From contig SKCR01021146.1 of the NCBI GenBank assembly GCA_019454045.1, positions 59,931 through 123,930 of the forward strand: a DNA stretch of 64,000 nucleotides, in the 5' to 3' direction. Below, one piece after another: positions 37,298-48,594 of this stretch. A program made the position numbers and the translations under genes. Origin of the DNA: Zanthoxylum bungeanum. Taxonomy: Eukaryota; Streptophyta; Magnoliopsida; Sapindales; Rutaceae. How positions within the stretch are numbered: position 1 is the first letter of the stretch; each line of letters starts with the position of its first letter. The notes beneath the pieces are model-generated. The model searched no databases and was not told the DNA's origin. It was given only the letters and a program-made list of their open reading frames with translations.

Positions 37298-38970
37298 GCC
37301 AATCTAGGATCTTGAGTAAGAATCACTCAATGGAATGAAAAAACGCATGATATTTAATGAGGGTTTTTCGCGTGTAAATTGGCTACCAATTTAATTATCT
37401 TTGTTAAGGTCTCATCATCATACACCCTTAAACATGCATTCTAAATACATAATAAAGCGCATATGAAATTAAATAATAATGATATGCGGATGGATACTTT
37501 ACATTGATCCTAGATCAAATCTCTCCCTTTCTCACTCAAGCTAGCACTTGTATTACTTCTACCCGTTACACTACACTTCTAAAGAAACCTCATTTACATT
37601 GAGGGAAATAGGTGAGAAGAGAATACAAAGAGAATAGAGGTGATAAGGCTGGACACGCAGGTCCAATTTAATAAATCGAATTTATTACAACAATTTCCAA
37701 AATTGCCCCACCCGACTAATATCCATTCGATATACATTATTCATTCATCACAACCACGTATTCACACAAAAGCATCCTATCAATCAATCTAATCAAATTA
37801 ATTAATCTGATAATTATGTGATCATCCAATGTTCAAACAACGATTTGATTTTGCTCGAGTCAAACTCGTTTTTGCGAATAAGTACTCAAAGTACGAATTC
37901 ATGAATTAAATTAAACTACATATTAAATCCAATTTAACATGTATTTAATACTAATTCACTATTCAATTCCAAATTAAATATTACACTTTATTTAATAAAC
38001 CTTTTCGACTTAAATTCCAAATTTAATCGCGTCGGGTCTCAAAGCCCGATTAACGTCCAATGTCAATTCAATTCAAGTCTAATGGGCTTTAATTAATTTC
38101 TATAAGGCGTGGGCTTCGGTAACCAAAGCCCAATCAAGGAGTAACCCCATAAGCCCAGAAATCAATTTAGGCCCATTAGGCCCAATTAAACTTTAAAGGT
38201 TTATAAGTTGCATTTGGGCTTTATGGTTATGGTTTTGGGCCCAATTGGATCCAATCCATTTGGCCTAAACCCAACTTGATAAAATCAAGCCCAATTACAA
38301 CATTAAAGTCCAATTTCCAAAATTAGGCCCAATTAATTAAATACACAAAATCCAATTTCGCAATTTAATTACCTAAAGTGTATTACATGATTAATCACCC
38401 AAATCAATATTTCCAAAACATGAAATTAGTCCAATTAATCATGTTCATTATCATGATCACATGTCCAACACATTAATGAAAATCAAACCCATTACATGCT
38501 TCTAAGGTCTCGGCCAAGATAGGGATTTTTATCCGATTTGAATTCAATCGAATTAATTTCACAATCGACATCGAATTAATATCCCGAATGATTTCATACA
38601 CATCCAATGTCCAAAAAATCAAAATCCAAGACTAATAAGGCTTATACACATTCGGCCAACATGAAGGAATTGGGGATTTTTGTTCAATTCAAAAATTAAT
38701 CCAATTAATTTCAAATTAAAATTATCCAAGATCATTCTAATTCATCCAATGAATCAAAATCAAAAATTCCAAATTTCCAAAATTCTTTACATATTCGGCC
38801 AACACATATATTTTGGGGAAATTTGATCCAATCACAATTTCAACAAATTGATCCAATCAATCTTAAATTAAACATCATTTAAACATGCTCAATCAAACAA
38901 TTTAACCAAATCATGCTCAAAATCAATTTACCCAATTTTAAGCCCTAAAAATTTCATGCTTGAACCTATA
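37298..38970 (-). other. Non-coding leader of E2
   Basis: AT-rich sequence between the primer site and gag, with many further CCA- or CTA-centred inverted repeats. Examples are CATATTAAAT/ATTTAACATG near 37,918-37,941, TTAAATT/AATTTAA near 38,012 and AAATTAAT/ATTAATTT near 38,692. It also has repeated GGCCCAATT words. No coding frame. Confidence 0.6.
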
Positions 38971-38983
38971 GCTCTTGATGCCA
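38971..38983 (-). other. E2 primer binding site, diverged
   Basis: The minus strand reads TGGCATCAAGAGC, one substitution and one inserted base from TGGTATCAGAGC, one base inside the LTR end. Confidence 0.75.
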
Positions 38984-38984
38984 T

Positions 38985-41089
38985 TGTTAGGTTTTATCTA
39001 GGTCCCAAGATCAAACAAGCAATGAAATACATGTGTGAACACATCAACGGAGGTAGCGGAATACTCACATCGATCGGTTGAGACGATTCGAAGATGAATG
39101 AAGCCCAAAATGCTCACTGCCAAGGGCGCCAAAACCTGCAGTTCACTACCTCCAAAAACAGAATTTTAAGCCAAGGAAATGAGCTCCAAGATTACGTCAA
39201 ACGAATCCCGACTCATGGGTGAACCTCCCTACCACCTTCGCAAGTCTCGTAGTGTGCTAGCACTTGCGGTTTTTGCCACAAAAACCCAACTCTTGCCTCC
39301 CTCATGCTCACGGTTTTAGTGTAAAACCAGTGAGTTTATTTTGCCCAAAAGGGCGTGAGCTAAAGAGAAAGATTAGGAGAGATAGATGTGTGTTGACTTG
39401 TGAAATGAATTACCAAAAATGCTTTATATATTTTTCCAAAAAATAATAAGCATTTACCATTTGAATTTATCAAATAAAGTAAATGGTAATCAATTACACA
39501 ACCTCCAAACACTATTACACCAACTTACATCAACTATTCATTGTCACTTTAATAAAGTGATGTAAGTCTTTCAATCATTCAATCAATCACATCAATCAAT
39601 CAAATCAATCACATCACTCAAAGTGACATTTGATTTGACGCTTGATGTGATGAATGATTTGACGCTTGATGTGACTTGCGTTGCCGCACTCGAATTCGAA
39701 ATACGAATGCGCTCGCAATCACACTCGGGCTCGGGTCCGCTAATTCCCAATTAGCAAATTTTCCATTGCGTCGTAATTAAATGATTACGCCTAGCGAATT
39801 CACTATTCACGTCGCTAACGAATTAATTCTAAATTAATTTGTTCGCCCGAATTAAAATCCAATTTCAATTCCGCGTTGAAATCTAATTTCATTTAATATA
39901 TCGAATATATTAATTTATCGATTAATTCCAAATTAATCGTTATCTCTCTCTAGACGATATTTTATCCTAGATAAAATATCTCTGTAATTAATCCTAGATT
40001 AATTTTCTCTCTCTTCTATATAATCCCAGATTATTTAAGAGTGCGAGTCATACGTCATCGGTGGATTATTAGGAAGCGACCTATGAGATCCCCGGATAAG
40101 TCGGCAGTAAATACGGTCGTCGGAGTATCCGAATCACGTACGTACCAAGTACTACGTTCTACCGATTTACGAGACAAGATCGGCTTCTAGCAAAGCACGA
40201 AGTCTACCCAATTCTCCGGTCATATTCATCTAAGAATATTTAAGATCTATATCAAGCGTAGTATACCAAGTATTGTGTATATCGGCCCAGTATCGGATAA
40301 TCACGTGTTAGGGCTGGGGCTGGATAAGTGTCTGCCCCGTCCGAAGCACATGTCGGATGTCTGGTAACTAGTCTCTATAATCGGATATACATGACCTTGT
40401 CATAATATCCCGATGGCCGGCCAGCACTTAAGAGCACTAATACCGTATCCTGCGTGACATCATCTCCACTATGACTGGAGTGATACTTCCGTCTTGACAT
40501 CACACCCAATACTCTACGATTCTCAATATACCCAGCATTGGCGTACACAGAACCGGTTAGAGTCCTAGACGACCTCAACTAAAGTATATTGATTGTCGTA
40601 AGCATTAGCGGTGCAAGTCTCAGGTTAAGACCAAATACACCTACCCTGATGTCGGACTCCCATAGACACATAGTCATAATACCAATGGGATTCCGAGGGG
40701 TCTATCCAGAGCGAAGCTGTTTCCCGTACCATCGGTGAAACACAACCTCCTATCGCACTTGCATAAGTATCCAATACTTATATATATGAGAACTATGTCG
40801 TTGTGCCCTCACAACGCGTACAAGTGCAATACTAGCCTATTCTGCATTATCGATGTCCAGTCTCGATAATACTACGACTAGGGATATTTAATGATTAATC
40901 CTTCGTGGACTGATACTGTCTCATATCATCTCAATCCAGGAACTAATCATATGGACCTCTCTTCATTTATATATCTAAGGTGATCTAATCACAAATGATG
41001 AGAGTGCAATTTCCTTGTCACATAGTTAATTTGTACAACAACACTATGATCTGTACAAATAGTGACGCTATGGGTCATATTATCCAACA
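38985..41089 (-). repeat. E2 5' LTR (2,105 bp)
   Basis: Edges TGTTAGGTTTTATCTAGG and GGTCATATTATCCAACA. It has the U3 features seen in the left LTR: TTTGACGCTTGATGTGA at 39634 and 39658, a TATA-like box at 39422-39431, and the inverted-repeat array at about 39,737-40,035. Confidence 0.92.
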
Positions 41090-43727
41090 ATGAGAACTAT
41101 GTCGTTATGCTCCCACAACGCGCACAAGTGCAATACTAGTTTATTCCGCATTATCGATGTCCAATCTCGATAATACTACGTCTATGTATATTTTAATGAT
41201 TAAACCTTAGTGGATTAATACTGTCTCATATCTTATTAATCTGATACTAATCATATGGACTTTTATCATTTATGTATCTTGGTAATCCAATTACAAATGA
41301 TAAAAGAGCAATTTCCTTTGTCACATAGTTAATTTGTACAACAACACCATGTTCTGTACAAATAGTGATGCTATGGGTCATAATTGTCCAACAATCTCCC
41401 ACTTGGCCTATAGCCAATCACTCAAGTGTCCTACACCTGAACTATGTACGGGTCGCTCAAACTTCTGCTGAGAAACTACTTTCGTCAGCGGATTTGCAAT
41501 ATTATCATCTGATGCGATTTATTCGATTATTACATCGCCACGATGTATGATCTGACGAATCAGATGAAATAATTGAAGTAAATATTTGGATCGTTGATGA
41601 GACCATTAATTCTTTAGCCTGTGCTGTAGCCTAGCTCAGCCGCTAACAAAACTACACCTAATCTGATTAGGATTATATTTATCCAAATTACTTCTATTGC
41701 TGCCTCAACTGTAGCAATATTCCGCTTTTGTTGTTTATTCGGCAACAATATCCTGCTTGGAAGATTTCCAGCTCATTGTTCAGTTATTCAAACTATATAG
41801 TACCCTTATTACGACTTATAATCGTTTTGTCGGTTTGGAAACTTGCAACGGTGAACCCAGTCACTTCAAGTTCTTCTTCTCCATAGCTTAATAAAGCATC
41901 CTTAGTTTGTCTAAGATACTTATGGATGTTCTTAACATCAATTAAGTGACTATCACTTGAACTGGCCTGATTGTGACTCCATATGCTCAAAGCATATGAG
42001 ACATCAGGTCGTGTACATATATTTCAATGTACGAGTTCTCGGAGAGTGCCACCAACTTTTAGATCTATCCCAGTAGATCCTTATTCCTAGAATAAAGGTT
42101 GTCTCTCCCAAGTAGTCTACGGAGAATTTTCATGAAAGCCAAGCTTTCACCGATTTTATTATGGGAATATCATTTCCAAGAAATGATATATCATCATTAT
42201 ATCGGACAGTTTGTTAGTGCGCCTCCCACTAACCTCCTTATATACACAAGAATCATTTTCGTTTTGAATTAAATCATATACCATCATGATTACATCAAAT
42301 GATAGTTCCAAGAACGCAATGCTTGCTTCAATCCATAAATGGATCAATTTAACTTGCAAACCTTGTTTGATTGTTTTGGTACGACAAAACCGTCAGGATG
42401 TTGTAAAAAACACCTCTAAAAGGTTTCCGTTTAAGGAAAGCGATTTTGACGTTCAGCTGCCATATTTCATAAATGAAACATGCAGCATCAGCAAGCATTA
42501 TCCAAATGGATTTAACCATGGCAACAAGTAAAAGGTTTCTTCGTAATCGACACAATGTTGATAACGATACCTTTTCACTACAAGCCTAGCATTGTACGTT
42601 GGTCTGTTGCCATCTATGTATGTCTTCCTTGAAGACTCTATAATGTACCAATAGGCACAATGCCTTCCGGCACAACAACCAGTGTCCAAACTTGGTTGGT
42701 ATACATGGAGTCCATTTCAGACATCATGGCACTTTGCTATAATAGGGAGTCGATACCTTGTATCACTTCCTCATACGTAGTCAGTTTGTATTCCTCAATA
42801 AGATTGACATCTTCATGAGGTGAGATCAGAAACCCATACCTCCGAGGTTGTTTTCTGACTCTCTCCGACTTGCATGGTTCTTGTGTATTTGAAGATTGTG
42901 GTACAGTTTCATCCCTGATGAACTGTTTGTGTTCCATTAAAGAATCAGTGCCTGGAACAGTATTACTCTGATTTTCATCGAGTTTTACTTTCCTCCCACT
43001 TACCACTGCATATAGGTATTCCTCTTAGGAAAACCGCATGGCGAGCAACAATTACATTGTTCTCTTGTGAGTTGTATAAGTATTATACTTTGGTTACCAT
43101 AGGATAACCTACAAATTAGGCACTTATCCGATTTGGGTTCTAGTTTGGTATCATCCAAACATATGCCTAGCATTCCCAAATCTTCAGGAATGAGAAAACC
43201 CGGTTTCTTTCATGTTCATATCTAATATGAAGTCTGTCAAACAGATTTTTATGGAACCTTATTCAAAATATGTTTTGCACTGATTTATGCATATCCCTTG
43301 AAGGAAAATGGTAGCTCATAGCGACTCATGATTAACCTTATCATGTCCAACAAAATTCGGTTTCTCCGTTTGGACACACCGCTTAATTGAGGTGTTCCGG
43401 GAGGAGTCCTTTGTGAAAGAATATTATACTCTTTCAGGTAGTCGAGAAACTTATTGCTTAAGTATTTTCCACTATGGTCTAACTGTGACGGTTTAATACT
43501 TTAGCCGATCTGTCTATCTAAATCGTGTCGAAACTCTTTGATTTTATCAAAAGTTTCCGATTTATGTTTCAAAAGAAACACATAACCATAACGCGATGCC
43601 ACAATAACCATAATGCGATGCCACATCCGTAAAGGTTACGAAGTATTCATATCCACCTCTAGCCTAGCTAGACATGGGCCCACTTACGTCACTATGAACG
43701 AGGACTAACAGATCGGTGGCACTTGCA
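41090..43727 (-). mobile_element. Partial copia element E3, family A
   Basis: Bases 41090-41393 are the inner end of a 3' LTR, cut on the left by E2. A PPT (CCAAGTGGGAGAT on the minus strand) follows at 41394-41406. The rest is pol, ending abruptly at about 43,727 inside integrase, next to unrelated sequence. The LTR fragment starts at ATGAGAACTATG, an internal LTR position, so E2 probably inserted into this LTR and the part beyond was then lost. Confidence 0.8.
41407..43727 (-). pseudogene. Copia pol of E3 (IN core, hinge, RT, RNase H)
   Basis: This is the best preserved pol in the window. From right to left: IN with a GPM block (about 43,669-43,724); hinge at 42,737-43,006 with SERVRKQPRRYGFLI and TTYEEVIQG; RT entry at 42,498-42,689 (SSRKTYIDGN); RT middle near 42,159-42,555; RNase H at 41,793-41,990 with LIDVKNIHKYLRQTKDALL. 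The order gag-IN-RT-RH is diagnostic for Ty1/copia. Frame changes occur between nearly all blocks, so no polyprotein can be made. Confidence 0.85.
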
Positions 43728-44535
43728 GAACTCCTCGAGCCCGTACCAAGCTGCCTTTTTCAGAACCTTTAAAGTCTCTGAACGAATCAACCCTGCGAAC
43801 TCGCAATGCCGTAACTCCGACTACCAATCTTCCTCCTTGAGAACTCTAAATGCTTAAGAAATTGGGTTAGGATTGTGTTTCGATATTGATGGTCAATCAA
43901 GGAATCTCACCAAAACAAAGAAAACCAAAGAAACAACGAGGTCCTCAAGGTGATTTTCCAAGAAGGTTGAAACAATAAGTTGTTAAGCTCTGAATAATAT
44001 GATTCCAACCTTGCTAAAGAGGTTGGGGCTTTGTTTAAATAGGTAAGGTAAAGATAGGGTTTTCTTAGTCATGAAAAGCTTTGAAAAACGCATCCAAAAT
44101 TACACACTCGCATACGCGCGTTCGAACGCCTGAAGAATGTGTGACGCACGCGAGCTATTTTGCAAATTTATTCACTTCCTGGCGAACGAACAACGAAAGC
44201 GAGTTCTCTGGAAGGTTTCATTCGAACAGAATTCCGAACGTCTAAAGCACGAGAAGCCTCTACTCAACTTCATTCGAACGTAATTACGAACGTGCCACGA
44301 ACGAGCCTACTCTAAGTACTTGTCCAATTGCTACGAGTACTTCAAGATTCATTACAACTCAATTAAACTTGTTTTGATACGGACACTGCCAACAAACTGG
44401 AACTAACACATAACAATTACTGAGTGCCGGGAGCAATACTCGTGAAACACTCAAAATTTTCTCTGCCATGAATTATTCAAACTTTCAGTTCACAATTATT
44501 CACCATCGCTCGCTGTGATAGGTAAAAGAAAATAC
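43728..44535. other. Unassigned region 3' of the pectinesterase gene
   Basis: No coding frame. Between 44,100 and 44,330 the words TTCGAACG, CGAACG and ACGAAC recur at least eight times, in GC-richer sequence than the surroundings. TACCTATTTAAACAAAGCC on the minus strand (about 44,030-44,050) could be a TATA region, so this may be a piece of another LTR. The last ~140 bp before 44,536 would hold the 3' untranslated region of the pectinesterase gene. Confidence 0.35.
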
Positions 44536-45231
44536 TCATGACGAGAGTGTAAGATTGAAAGGAACGTCTCCCAACCATTGACCTCCCTGAAGCAATGCCG
44601 CAACAGTGAATTGTTGAGCTTGATTCTTGTCAATCACTTGGACACCAGGCCACTTCACCCTATCCTTGGTCGAGGCACCGGCGCCGTAATTGTTATACTC
44701 CAGGAATCTAAAGCCTTGCATTAATACATGAGTGCCGTTGTCCCATGGCAAGTATCCCTCTGGATCAATGAAATCCTCAATACTATTTTCCAAGAAAACA
44801 GTGGTCGCAAATGGCCCCCATGGTCTGCCCAAGTATGATTTGATCTTCTTTCTGTCAGGCCAGAGCTTTGAATCTGGAAAAAGCTTACAGTTTTGGATGA
44901 CCAATGAAGTTGTCTGGCTCTTCAAGTCCCTGCCATGAGCGGTCAAAATGTTGTGGGTTCGATTAGTCGGCCTCCTCGAGATGATCCAGGAGTTCTGGAT
45001 AATGGCTGTGGCATCACCGAAGATGAAATCCATTGTGCCAGTAATGATGCAATTATGGTAAAAACTGGCGGTAAGCATGTGCATACAAAGTCTGTTGGAA
45101 CCCATCAACCCTGCAGTCAATGATTGCTGCTTTGTCAGCTCGGACAAGGAGAGCCACAGCCTTCTCCGCCTCAGGGCCAGCAGTATTGGCGAATCCCATG
45201 CTCCTAGCAATGAACCCTTCTCCAGCGGCAA

Positions 45232-45389
45232 CTGAAAATAACGTTGACACCAATTAATAAAAGGAGAAAATCCTATAGGTCCTTAACTTTCTTTTATTGT
45301 TAGAATAGTATGGAGTTGATGGTAAATTTAAAAAAAAAAAAAAAAAAGAATTATGAATAATGAGAATCTGATCATCAAGTTGGTCTTAC
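45232..45389 (-). other. Intron 2 of the pectinesterase gene (158 bp)
   Basis: Donor GTAAGA and acceptor TTTTCAG on the minus strand. The split codon T/TT gives Phe349, and the reading SATNTATF continues into AAGEGFIAR, as expected for the family. Confidence 0.9.
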
Positions 45390-46082
45390 AAAATGTGGCA
45401 GTATTGGTGGCGCTGTCGTTTGAGGAACTCATAAGATCATTGGTGACAAAGGTCTTGGTATTGCCACCACCATAAATGAACACATTGGTTTGGTTACGAA
45501 GGATAACAACTCGCTCCTTGTAAACGCCAGCCTTAACATAAATGACATATCTGGGGCCTTCCAAATCATCTGGGTAGGCATCAACAGCTTCCTGGATTTT
45601 CTTGAACTGTCCGCTACCATCCTTGGCAACAACAACGTTAGGCTTCCAGTTCATTTCCTCCATAAGCTTACGGTCAGAAGCCGAGAACCAGGAAGGATAT
45701 TTATGAACACCGGCAATATCGTCGCCGTCTTGAAGAAGCCGGCGATTATGATTGTTTTTGGGCTTATTGATACGGAAATATGTGAGATGCTTGGGCAAGT
45801 TATTTATTGTAGTCAAAGCGATGCTACCCAGTTGTCTGGATTCTTGCATGGGATCCATTAGCTTTTCCTTCTCAGTATTAGTTTCCCAATTGAACCCATC
45901 AAGGCATGTCTTTTGAAATGTGATAACCGCGTTCAACTTAGCCATTATATCGTCCGCCTGCAGACCATTTATGTCTGTTATTTGGGTCTCTTCCACGATG
46001 GCAACCGCTTTCTGAAGATCCACCATAGCGATTTCCAGTAAATCCTGGCATTCTGACAAGCCTAATAGTGCAAAACGATCCC

Positions 46083-46265
46083 CTACAATTTTAAATTATA
46101 CAACTTACTAAAGCATTCTCAAATTTGAATTTGGATCTGAGTTGTTTTAATCTTTCTATAATATTTTGCCACACGTAAAAGCTATCAATTACAATTTGTA
46201 AAAATCTCAGTATTAGGACCGAATCCAAGTCTGAAAATAAAAAGTATGGTGGGTTAATTGCATAC
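46083..46265 (-). other. Intron 1 of the pectinesterase gene (183 bp)
   Basis: Donor GTATGC and acceptor TTGTAG on the minus strand. The split codon A/GG gives Arg118, and exon phases agree on both sides. It interrupts the PMEI domain between the second and third conserved cysteines. Confidence 0.8.
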
Positions 46266-46617
46266 TCTTTGTTGTGGATGGCTGCAGGCCCTCAGATATT
46301 GTTTTGTTGAGGTCAAAAAACATGGTGTCAGCTGAGTCGTACAATGTGGCAATGGCTGTGTGTGAGCTAATGAACATGGCCTTGATAAGTTCCTTGATGT
46401 CAGAAGTATTTGCTTTGTTAAGGGTTTCAACGCATAAATCCGTGAAACCAGTAGGTGCACATAATTGGCTTACAGCCTTCCTTCTCGGTGAAATTTTCAC
46501 GGCACGTTTAACATCGGCTGGGATACTACTACTGGTGATTGCAATTATGACTGAGATGCCAACACTGACAATGAGGAGGAGAGAAAACGCCGATACAAAT
46601 ATTTTGATTATATTCAT

Positions 46618-47050
46618 TTTATTTTATTTTATTTTAACGTTTTATTTTATTCTTTCCAGTTTTCGGTTTTATTCTTTCATATTGTCTCCGGAGAACAAGC
46701 CCTCCGGACCGGAGACAGAAAGAGAGACCAAAAAGGATACAAGACTTTGTCCAACTTAATTTCCTCAACGATTGAACTGATGATGTGCTATTAATAGCAT
46801 GTACTTTTTTCTCTTATAGGATTCCAGTTTTTCTAAAATTAGGTTGTGCTTTGTATGGAATCAAACCTTAAGTTATTATTTGGTGTTGAGATGGATACCG
46901 GATGGCTTTGAGATGAGGTTAGAAACCAGACACTAAAATTAGTTCCAAATAGGAAAAATAATTAAAAATCTCGTGCGATGGGCCTACGGTGATCCGGTGT
47001 ATTAGGGTCGCAAATGAATATAATTTTTTATATTCATTAGTTGGACGAAT
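46618..47050. other. Upstream region of the pectinesterase gene
   Basis: On the minus strand directly before the ATG at 46617 lie repeats of TAAAA/TAAAATAAAA (46618-46665). No strong TATA box stands out. A purine-rich block (46,690-46,740) lies further up. Nothing else is recognisable up to the small hAT element. Confidence 0.4.
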
Positions 47051-47058
47051 CAAATACG

Positions 47059-47675
47059 TAGTTATGACAAAACTCCCTAAGGGGAAAAGGGTCTGGGGTA
47101 TCGGAGATGAAAAACTGAAAAAATTAATATCGGGGATGGAGATATGAAAAAATTTATATACATTTCTTATTTGGGGAAGAGACGGAGATTAAGTAGAATC
47201 ATCATCTCCTCCCTATTACACATTTAAATTGAAATTTTTTTTTTAAATATATTCAAATTTCTATTGTAAATAAAAAAATATCTTAATATTTATAAAAATA
47301 TATAAATTATAAATAGTATAAGGATTTAAATGAAATAATTATATATATATATATATAATCAATCTTTAATGAGGGATCCATCATTTTATTAAGTTACAGA
47401 CAAAAAAAATATGAATTTCAATATTATATATAATTTTGATTTGTGTAATAGATATTATCAATTTTTTTAATTATGTATGTTTGATTATTTCATAAAGTAC
47501 TAGTTCAACTAATATTTTTTCAATGAATTAAATTTATTTTAAGAATTTTTTTTTTATTCAGGGTTCGGGATCCCTTGGGATCCCCATCCCCTCCCTTGAA
47601 ACAACTACGAGGGAACGATAAAGATTATCGGGGAAGGATACGGAGATGTCGATCCCCTCCCCATTGGCATCCCTA
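47059..47675. mobile_element. Non-autonomous hAT element, 617 bp (TSD CAAATACG)
   Basis: It is flanked by a perfect 8-bp duplication CAAATACG at 47051-47058 and 47676-47683. The left end TAGTTATGACAA and the right end, read inward TAGGGATGCCAA, form a degenerate TIR matching at 9 of 12 positions. The right half is rich in GGGGATCCCC-type words. There is no coding frame. The left part contains a short AT dinucleotide run at 47,340-47,358. It sits about 450 bp upstream of the pectinesterase start. Confidence 0.85.
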
Positions 47676-47683
47676 CAAATACG

Positions 47684-48594
47684 AGTATCGATATAGTAAA
47701 AGTAGATGTTCACGCGTGAACGAATGTCGTGGAACCTAGTTCCCGAGGGTCGAGCATAAATACAATTTTTGATAAGATATTATACAATTTTTTTTAATAA
47801 GATATTATGCTTTGTGGTAGTCCAATACAGCCCAACCTGCAACTTCTCTATACAACCCATAATACAAGTCATCACTACAAGTACACGATCCATTAGACAG
47901 CCTAGTTATTTAGATATTGTTCTCTATAAGACAACACAATAGGATCATTTATCTGACCTACATCAATGGTATGAGGTTAGAAAAATTTCCTTGATATATT
48001 TTTGCATTTTATTGTTAGGTTGACCGTGATAGATCAAATTTTGTTTTACAGCTGGTATCAGATAGTCATGTTTATCTCTACTATAATGTTTTGGAAAATC
48101 TAAATTTTTGATCAAATATAGTAAAATTTATGAAATTAAAGCATAAACTTATGGCGGTTTTTATGAGAAAATAAGTTCAAAATCATTAGGAATTTGATTT
48201 TGTAGTAATTTTGCGATTTTAAACTTTGATTTTGGTGTTTGGAAGGTTAAGAAACTGTTGGGTCCGACTCGGGTAAAAAAAATACCTGAGAAGCGGTTGA
48301 AGATGACCAACTAAAAAACGACATGTCATTGTATGTTGTAGATAGAAAATGACATGTCCTTTATTGATGTTTTTGGTGTTTTACTAAAACCAACATTTCG
48401 CTTGACAAGTTTATTGATAAAAGACGTTTTTGACAATTTGTTTGTAGTTGTTTTGACATAAACGACATGTCGTTTTATCCAGTTTTTGCTAACCGACTTG
48501 TTATTCCTGATTGGTTTTCTACTGTCTTTGTGAGACTACATATAATTGCATTTGTTATACATAATTGACTTAATGTTTCTACATAAAAAAGAAG
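47684..48594 (+). other. AT-rich stretch with a copia-type primer site
   Basis: TGGTATCAGATAG at 48053-48065 resembles the initiator tRNA-Met primer site and follows TTTGTTTTACA, a possible LTR end. This suggests the 5' boundary of a plus-strand copia remnant. No LTR start or coding frame can be seen. Related AACGACATGTCGTTTT-like palindromic words occur near 48,318, 48,350 and 48,460. Confidence 0.35.

Larger units (their letters stand above)
31161..41089 (-). mobile_element. Ty1/copia element E2, family A, nearly identical LTRs
   Basis: Left LTR 31161-33154 lacks the outermost 106 bp. The right LTR 38985-41089 is complete. The interior (33155-38984, 5.8 kb) has RH, RT, hinge, IN and gag traces followed by a leader of about 2.5 kb, all on the minus strand. 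The two LTRs appear to differ at only one to two positions per hundred, fewer toward the U3 end, so this is the youngest-looking copy. No TSD can be read because the left edge is deleted into the neighbouring gag fragment and the right edge lies inside E3's LTR. Confidence 0.9.
44536..46617 (-). pseudogene. Pectin methylesterase with PMEI pro-domain, one frameshift
   Basis: Three exons on the minus strand: 46617-46266, 46082-45390 and 45231-44536. They total 579 codons once one surplus base is ignored, a normal length for plant PRO-PME proteins. Residues about 8-28 form a signal anchor. The PMEI domain follows, with cysteines at 53, 62, 129 and 177, then RRLL at 231-234, the usual subtilase processing motif. 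The esterase domain has GVYKE (303-307), the DFIFG nucleophile Asp at 416 and LGRPW with Arg484 and Trp486. Two usual catalytic positions differ: the QAVAL glutamine is Lys372 (EKAVAL), and the Asp of GYQDTLY is Gln395 (GFQQTLY). One extra base in the A run at 45060-45064 shifts the frame after RQF (residue 405). The family de-esterifies cell-wall homogalacturonan. This copy would be truncated and probably inactive. If the extra base is a sequencing error it would still lack two catalytic residues. Confidence 0.9.

Noticed and set aside
47059..47675. Left end of the small hAT element at 47,003 (TAGGGTCGCAAATG)
   Set aside because: That position resembles the TIR but has no matching 8-bp duplication. 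The site at 47,059 has a perfect CAAATACG pair.
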